Below, piece after piece: positions 60,737-64,000 of a DNA stretch of 64,000 nucleotides; the stretch's first letter is position 1; every line of letters begins with the position of its first letter. Source of the DNA: Loki-b32 sp048941605. GTDB taxonomy: Archaea > Asgardarchaeota > Lokiarchaeia > Sigyniarchaeales > SOKP01. The stretch is taken from contig JBHLNL010000002.1 in assembly GCA_048941605.1 (NCBI GenBank), positions 3,618 through 67,617 on the forward strand, in the 5' to 3' direction. The notes beneath the pieces were generated by a model that did not search any database, was not told the DNA's origin, and saw nothing but the letters and a program-made list of their open reading frames with translations. The translations under genes and the position numbers were made by a program.

Positions 60737-62044
60737 TTGTTGAACAATCAAAATAATAATCATCAATTTAATATCGATAAATTTTATAAAAGTTACCTCA
60801 ATGGTCCAAGGATCTTTAAAAATCGAGATGCACTGGATTCCTGGTATATTCCAGAAGAATTACCTCACCGAGACTTCCAGATTAAAAATATTGCTGAAAA
60901 AACAGCTTGTGCTTTATTAGGTGATACACCACCAAGTTTCTTATGTTATGGGATGACAGGAACAGGGAAAACAGCGACTATAAGATATGTAAGTCAGAAA
61001 CTGGCACACCAAACTTCAGAGATTAAACCATGGTGGATTTATATTAACTGCAATGTTGTATCGACACCCTATCGTATTTTGGCTCATATTTATAACACGA
61101 TTTCAAGACAAGAAAAAATCCCTCCAACAGGGCTTCCCAAGGATATAATTTTCAAAAAATTGCTTGGATTATTAGATTCAAAAATTGGGAATTCAATTTG
61201 CTTTTTAGTTTTAGATGAGATTGATATATTGGTTAATAAAAAAGGTGGAAATGAAATCTTATATGATTTAACAAGATTAAATGAGAATTTAGACAAATGT
61301 AAGACTTGTTTAATAGGAATTTCAAATAAATTGAAATTCAGAGAAAATTTGGATCCGAGAATAATATCAAGTTTAGGCGAAGAACATATTGTCTTTCCTT
61401 CTTATGATGCGAGTGAATTAAGAGACATTTTAATTGAAAGAGCTAAAATAGCTTTTAATGAGGGTGTTTTGAAGGAGGAAGTTATTCCATTATGTGCCGC
61501 TTTTGCTGCAAAGGAAAATGGTGATGCCCGAAAAGCATTACAATTATTAAGGAAAGCTGGTGAATTAGTTGAGAGAGTACAAAACAAAATTGTCACATCT
61601 AAGCATGTAGAAAAAGCTCAAGAAGAATTAGAAAATGATCATATTATGGAGTACATTAAAGGTATCCCACTCCAATCACAATTAGTATTAACCTCAATTT
61701 ATTTAATTTCGAGATTCAGTCCTGAGCACATTATAATATCTGGAGATATTTATGATGTTCACTCAGAAATTAGAGGGTTAATACCGGGGATTAGACAATT
61801 AACAAAAAGAAGAATTAGTGATTATATTAATGAATTAGCATTGGCAGGGATAATTTCTGCTGATGTTAAATCGATGGGACATTATGGAAGAACCAAGATA
61901 ATTAAATTAGATATTAGTGTGGAGTTAGTAGAAAAAGCCTTATTAGAGAGTGATAAGATTAAGGGTATAATGAATTATAAACCCGCCTTTTTACAAGCAA
62001 ATAAAGTTAAACTAAAAAATAATATATTTAAAAAGTTAATTTAA
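60737..62044 (+). CDS. cdc6: Orc1/Cdc6 origin-recognition AAA+ protein
   Basis: 435 aa, start TTG 60737 (GGTG lies 6 nt upstream, at 60727-60730). Walker A GMTGTGKTAT, Walker B FLVLDEIDIL, sensor ISNKLKFRENLDPRI. The C-terminal winged helix contains ELALAGIISADVKSMGHYGRTKII. It binds origin DNA and loads MCM. Its stop overlaps the convergent 62041-62721 gene by 4 nt. Confidence 0.96.
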   Translation: MLNNQNNNHQFNIDKFYKSYLNGPRIFKNRDALDSWYIPEELPHRDFQIKNIAEKTACALLGDTPPSFLCYGMTGTGKTATIRYVSQKLAHQTSEIKPWWIYINCNVVSTPYRILAHIYNTISRQEKIPPTGLPKDIIFKKLLGLLDSKIGNSICFLVLDEIDILVNKKGGNEILYDLTRLNENLDKCKTCLIGISNKLKFRENLDPRIISSLGEEHIVFPSYDASELRDILIERAKIAFNEGVLKEEVIPLCAAFAAKENGDARKALQLLRKAGELVERVQNKIVTSKHVEKAQEELENDHIMEYIKGIPLQSQLVLTSIYLISRFSPEHIIISGDIYDVHSEIRGLIPGIRQLTKRRISDYINELALAGIISADVKSMGHYGRTKIIKLDISVELVEKALLESDKIKGIMNYKPAFLQANKVKLKNNIFKKLI

Positions 62045-62721
62045 GCTGAAAAATCCCATTTATCAATATTTTCTGCTAACTGATTTAGAAAAAACTCAGC
62101 AATATTTTCATCTTTATCTTTCAATAACAAAAATAATTTTGCCAAATGTTTACAAAATTTTTTATTCTCAGCCCTTCTTGTCTCAAAATCATGACAATTA
62201 TGTTGTAAGATCTTTTTATTAGTATCTATTTCTATTATATAAGATTCCTCTTTTGAACCCTTAACTTTTGATTTAATAATTCCTTGAGTAGAATCAAATT
62301 TCAATAATTCAAATGCTGTATCAGATATAGATACTGATCTATTAAGAGTTCCTTTATCCACAAAAGCATTAAAAAAAACACTAAAATTGGCAGAACTCTT
62401 TTGATTTATATCATTTTTTAATTGATCTATTTTTTTTGCAGCCTTAAGTCTTCCTAATATATCATTTTTTCTTTTTTTTTGCCAATTTATTAACTCTTTG
62501 TTTAATTCCTCTGATAATTTAAGTAGATTATTATCCTTGATAAGAAACTTATTTTTAATACAATTATTAATAAAATCCCGTGCATTTTCAGGCGGTAGTA
62601 TAAAAAAATCAAAAGTAATTCTATAGATTAAATCATTATATGCTATAGAAGGGAGATCAATTATTTTCCATATGTATAATAACATTTCTGGATCATTTTT
62701 ACGAGGAATCGCGAAACTCAT
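62041..62721 (-). CDS. DUF2240-like archaeal protein
   Basis: 226 aa. The N-terminal part is helical (YNDLIYRITFDFFILPPENARDFINNCI), with a winged-helix-like pattern. The C-terminal region has HNCHDFETRRAENKKFCKHLAKLF, a SWIM-like Cys/His arrangement that could bind zinc. I recall archaeal DUF2240 proteins encoded next to polymerase D small subunit, as here (40 nt downstream of DP1 on the same strand). A role in replication or repair is inference from that context. Confidence 0.6.
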   Translation of the reverse strand: MSFAIPRKNDPEMLLYIWKIIDLPSIAYNDLIYRITFDFFILPPENARDFINNCIKNKFLIKDNNLLKLSEELNKELINWQKKRKNDILGRLKAAKKIDQLKNDINQKSSANFSVFFNAFVDKGTLNRSVSISDTAFELLKFDSTQGIIKSKVKGSKEESYIIEIDTNKKILQHNCHDFETRRAENKKFCKHLAKLFLLLKDKDENIAEFFLNQLAENIDKWDFSA

Positions 62722-62760
62722 GGTAAATTTTTGATTTAATTCATTTTTTAAGAAGAATAA

Positions 62761-64000
62761 TTAAACATTATTTTTTAAATCTAATTGTGTTGCTTTTAAA
62801 TTATCTAAATCAATAATCGATAAAATACCAGGTGTAGGATGTATCCCCAAGGAATTCATAAAATCTGTTTGAGATTGAAAACATCCAGAATTAACCAGAG
62901 CAATATTATTATAATAACCCATTCCATTAATGTGAATGTGTCCTGTATGAAAAATATCTGGAATCTTATCGATTACAAGCCAATCTTTATTTGTAGGGGC
63001 TATTTGTGTTTTCTTTCCGTAAATAGGAGCTAGATGTCTGCATTTTAATAATTCAATCATTGTATCTACCGGTTTGTTATTTTCTAAACCGGGTACCAAC
63101 ATATTTAAATCAAGAATACTATCACCATGAAAAATTAAAGTATTGACATTATGAGTTTGTATAAGTGATGGGTTTCCTATGCATGATACTCCAATATTTA
63201 TAAGTTCAGCCGAATATTTTTTTGGTACTGCAGGTCTAGGGATTGCATTCCTCACTGGTTCGTGATTCCCCGAGCTATAAAAAATTTTAATATATTCAGG
63301 AATTCTTGAGAGAATTTCTGTTGCTTTATTAAATTGTTTGTAAATGTCTGAAATGAGTAGATCGTCTTTTTGCGTGGGATATACTCCAATTCCATCAACT
63401 AAATCACCATTGATTATTATATATTTAATTTTTCCAGCTAGTTCCTTTTGAGTTTTATTTCCTATTTTACCATTTAAGAAAGCTATAAATCTATTCCACA
63501 ATTTTTCTTCAAATTCTTTACTACCAATGTGTGTATCTGAAATCAGAGCAATAGATATTGGATCTGGCGATTTATGAGGCTCATAATCTCTCGGAATATC
63601 AATTATAGATATGTAATTACAATAAATTATTCCCCCTTTACTCTTTTCTCCAGGATTATATGTCCCTTCCACATAAACCATTTGATCACTAAGAATTCTT
63701 TCTGCAATTTTTACATTTTCCTGATTTTCTGAATCATTGCGAATAATTACATTTATATAATTCGTGAGATCTTCCAGTACTAAAAAAAAATTTCCATTTT
63801 TTGTCTTCCGAATTTCATTAACAAATCCTATCACTGAAACTTCTACATTATTTGATAATCTTAAAATATTATTAATATTGTTAGCAGAATGTACTTCTGG
63901 TCTTTTCCTCATTAAATTTCGAAGTTTATTAAATTTATCTAATGTTTTTTTATAAAAATCATCATAATCTCCATTTGTATAGAGTTTACCCGTGGGATCT
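62761..64000 (-). CDS. polB: DNA polymerase D small subunit DP1 (cut by window end)
   Basis: At least 413 aa visible. The frame is open through base 64000, so an ATG at 63912 is not the start. OB domain (about residues 45-150 of the visible part: VEVSVIGFVNEIRKTKNGNFFLVLED). Phosphodiesterase domain with all metal motifs: LISDTHIGSKE, IINGDLVDG, SSGNHEPVR, FHGD and HTGHIHING. These intact residues predict an active 3'-5' proofreading exonuclease. The large subunit DP2 is not in the window. Confidence 0.95.
   Translation of the reverse strand, partial: DPTGKLYTNGDYDDFYKKTLDKFNKLRNLMRKRPEVHSANNINNILRLSNNVEVSVIGFVNEIRKTKNGNFFLVLEDLTNYINVIIRNDSENQENVKIAERILSDQMVYVEGTYNPGEKSKGGIIYCNYISIIDIPRDYEPHKSPDPISIALISDTHIGSKEFEEKLWNRFIAFLNGKIGNKTQKELAGKIKYIIINGDLVDGIGVYPTQKDDLLISDIYKQFNKATEILSRIPEYIKIFYSSGNHEPVRNAIPRPAVPKKYSAELINIGVSCIGNPSLIQTHNVNTLIFHGDSILDLNMLVPGLENNKPVDTMIELLKCRHLAPIYGKKTQIAPTNKDWLVIDKIPDIFHTGHIHINGMGYYNNIALVNSGCFQSQTDFMNSLGIHPTPGILSIIDLDNLKATQLDLKNNV

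Noticed and set aside
1..64000. CRISPR arrays, complete insertion sequences or transposases
   Set aside because: No regularly spaced repeats, no transposase-like protein and no matching terminal inverted repeats were found on reading both strands.

Overview
The window is AT-rich archaeal DNA, roughly 70% A+T by eye. It carries archaeal information-processing genes (exosome Rrp4/Rrp41/Rrp42, SBDS, proteasome alpha, TFB, uL2, GatD/GatE, Elp3, Nop5/fibrillarin, archaeal MAT, Pelota, RtcB/archease, Orc1/Cdc6, DNA polymerase D small subunit). It also carries features expected of an Asgard archaeon, most likely Lokiarchaeia-like: a profilin-fold protein, a poly-proline coiled-coil protein, a WH2-like microprotein and longin/roadblock-like proteins. 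Lineage is inferred from gene content; no 16S gene is present.

Layout. 1-4.9 kb: exosome/SBDS/proteasome block and a profilin-like gene. 5-7 kb: a DUF2110-like gene, a JAMM peptidase and four tRNAs, one with a BHB intron. 7-12.5 kb: a decayed receiver fragment, two paralogous RHH-DHp-receiver regulators, a TFB and small membrane genes. 12.6-16.7 kb: uL2, GatD, GatE. 16.8-22.4 kb: an accessory island bounded by two paralogs of an unknown RHH-like family, holding a stand-alone ATP-cone gene, small membrane, zinc-ribbon and secreted genes, and a 5'-truncated gene. 22.5-31.9 kb: Elp3, PyrK/PyrD, Nop5/fibrillarin, RNase HII, two regulators, MAT. 32-38.9 kb: zinc-ribbon proteins, membrane left-handed beta-helix proteins, two AN1-finger membrane proteins (one M50 protease, one rhomboid-like), HypB, an Sm-like protein. 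38.9-47.8 kb: eight tightly packed minus-strand genes forming an undescribed-looking module: a tandem winged-helix (KITE/MAGE-like) protein, a coiled-coil protein with what look like degenerate SMC-type heads, another coiled-coil protein, an AAA+ ATPase and four unknowns. 48-56 kb: Elf1-like, poly-Pro and helical proteins, radical SAM proteins, Pelota, WH2 microprotein, GNAT, nucleotidyltransferase, CutA. 56-64 kb: longin-like, RtcB, archease, KH-like, CarS, Orc1/Cdc6, a DUF2240-like protein and DP1 (cut by the window end).

Main discoveries. (1) The RNase HII gene appears to contain a 30-nt archaeal pre-mRNA intron. The conserved GIDEAGRG catalytic motif is interrupted by a segment with an in-frame stop. 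The flanks fold into a bulge-helix-bulge with 3-nt bulges, and canonical excision restores the motif exactly. RtcB and archease in the same window would fit this processing. (2) The 8-gene cluster at 38.9-47.8 kb is the best candidate for an undescribed multi-protein machine. (3) Four genes appear to begin upstream of any ATG/GTG/TTG, at ACG, ATT or ATA codons, three of them with well-spaced Shine-Dalgarno-like sequences. (4) A 50-aa WH2-like ORF, a profilin-like gene and a poly-Pro protein suggest dispersed actin-regulatory parts.

All family calls come from reading motifs; no database search or folding program was run.
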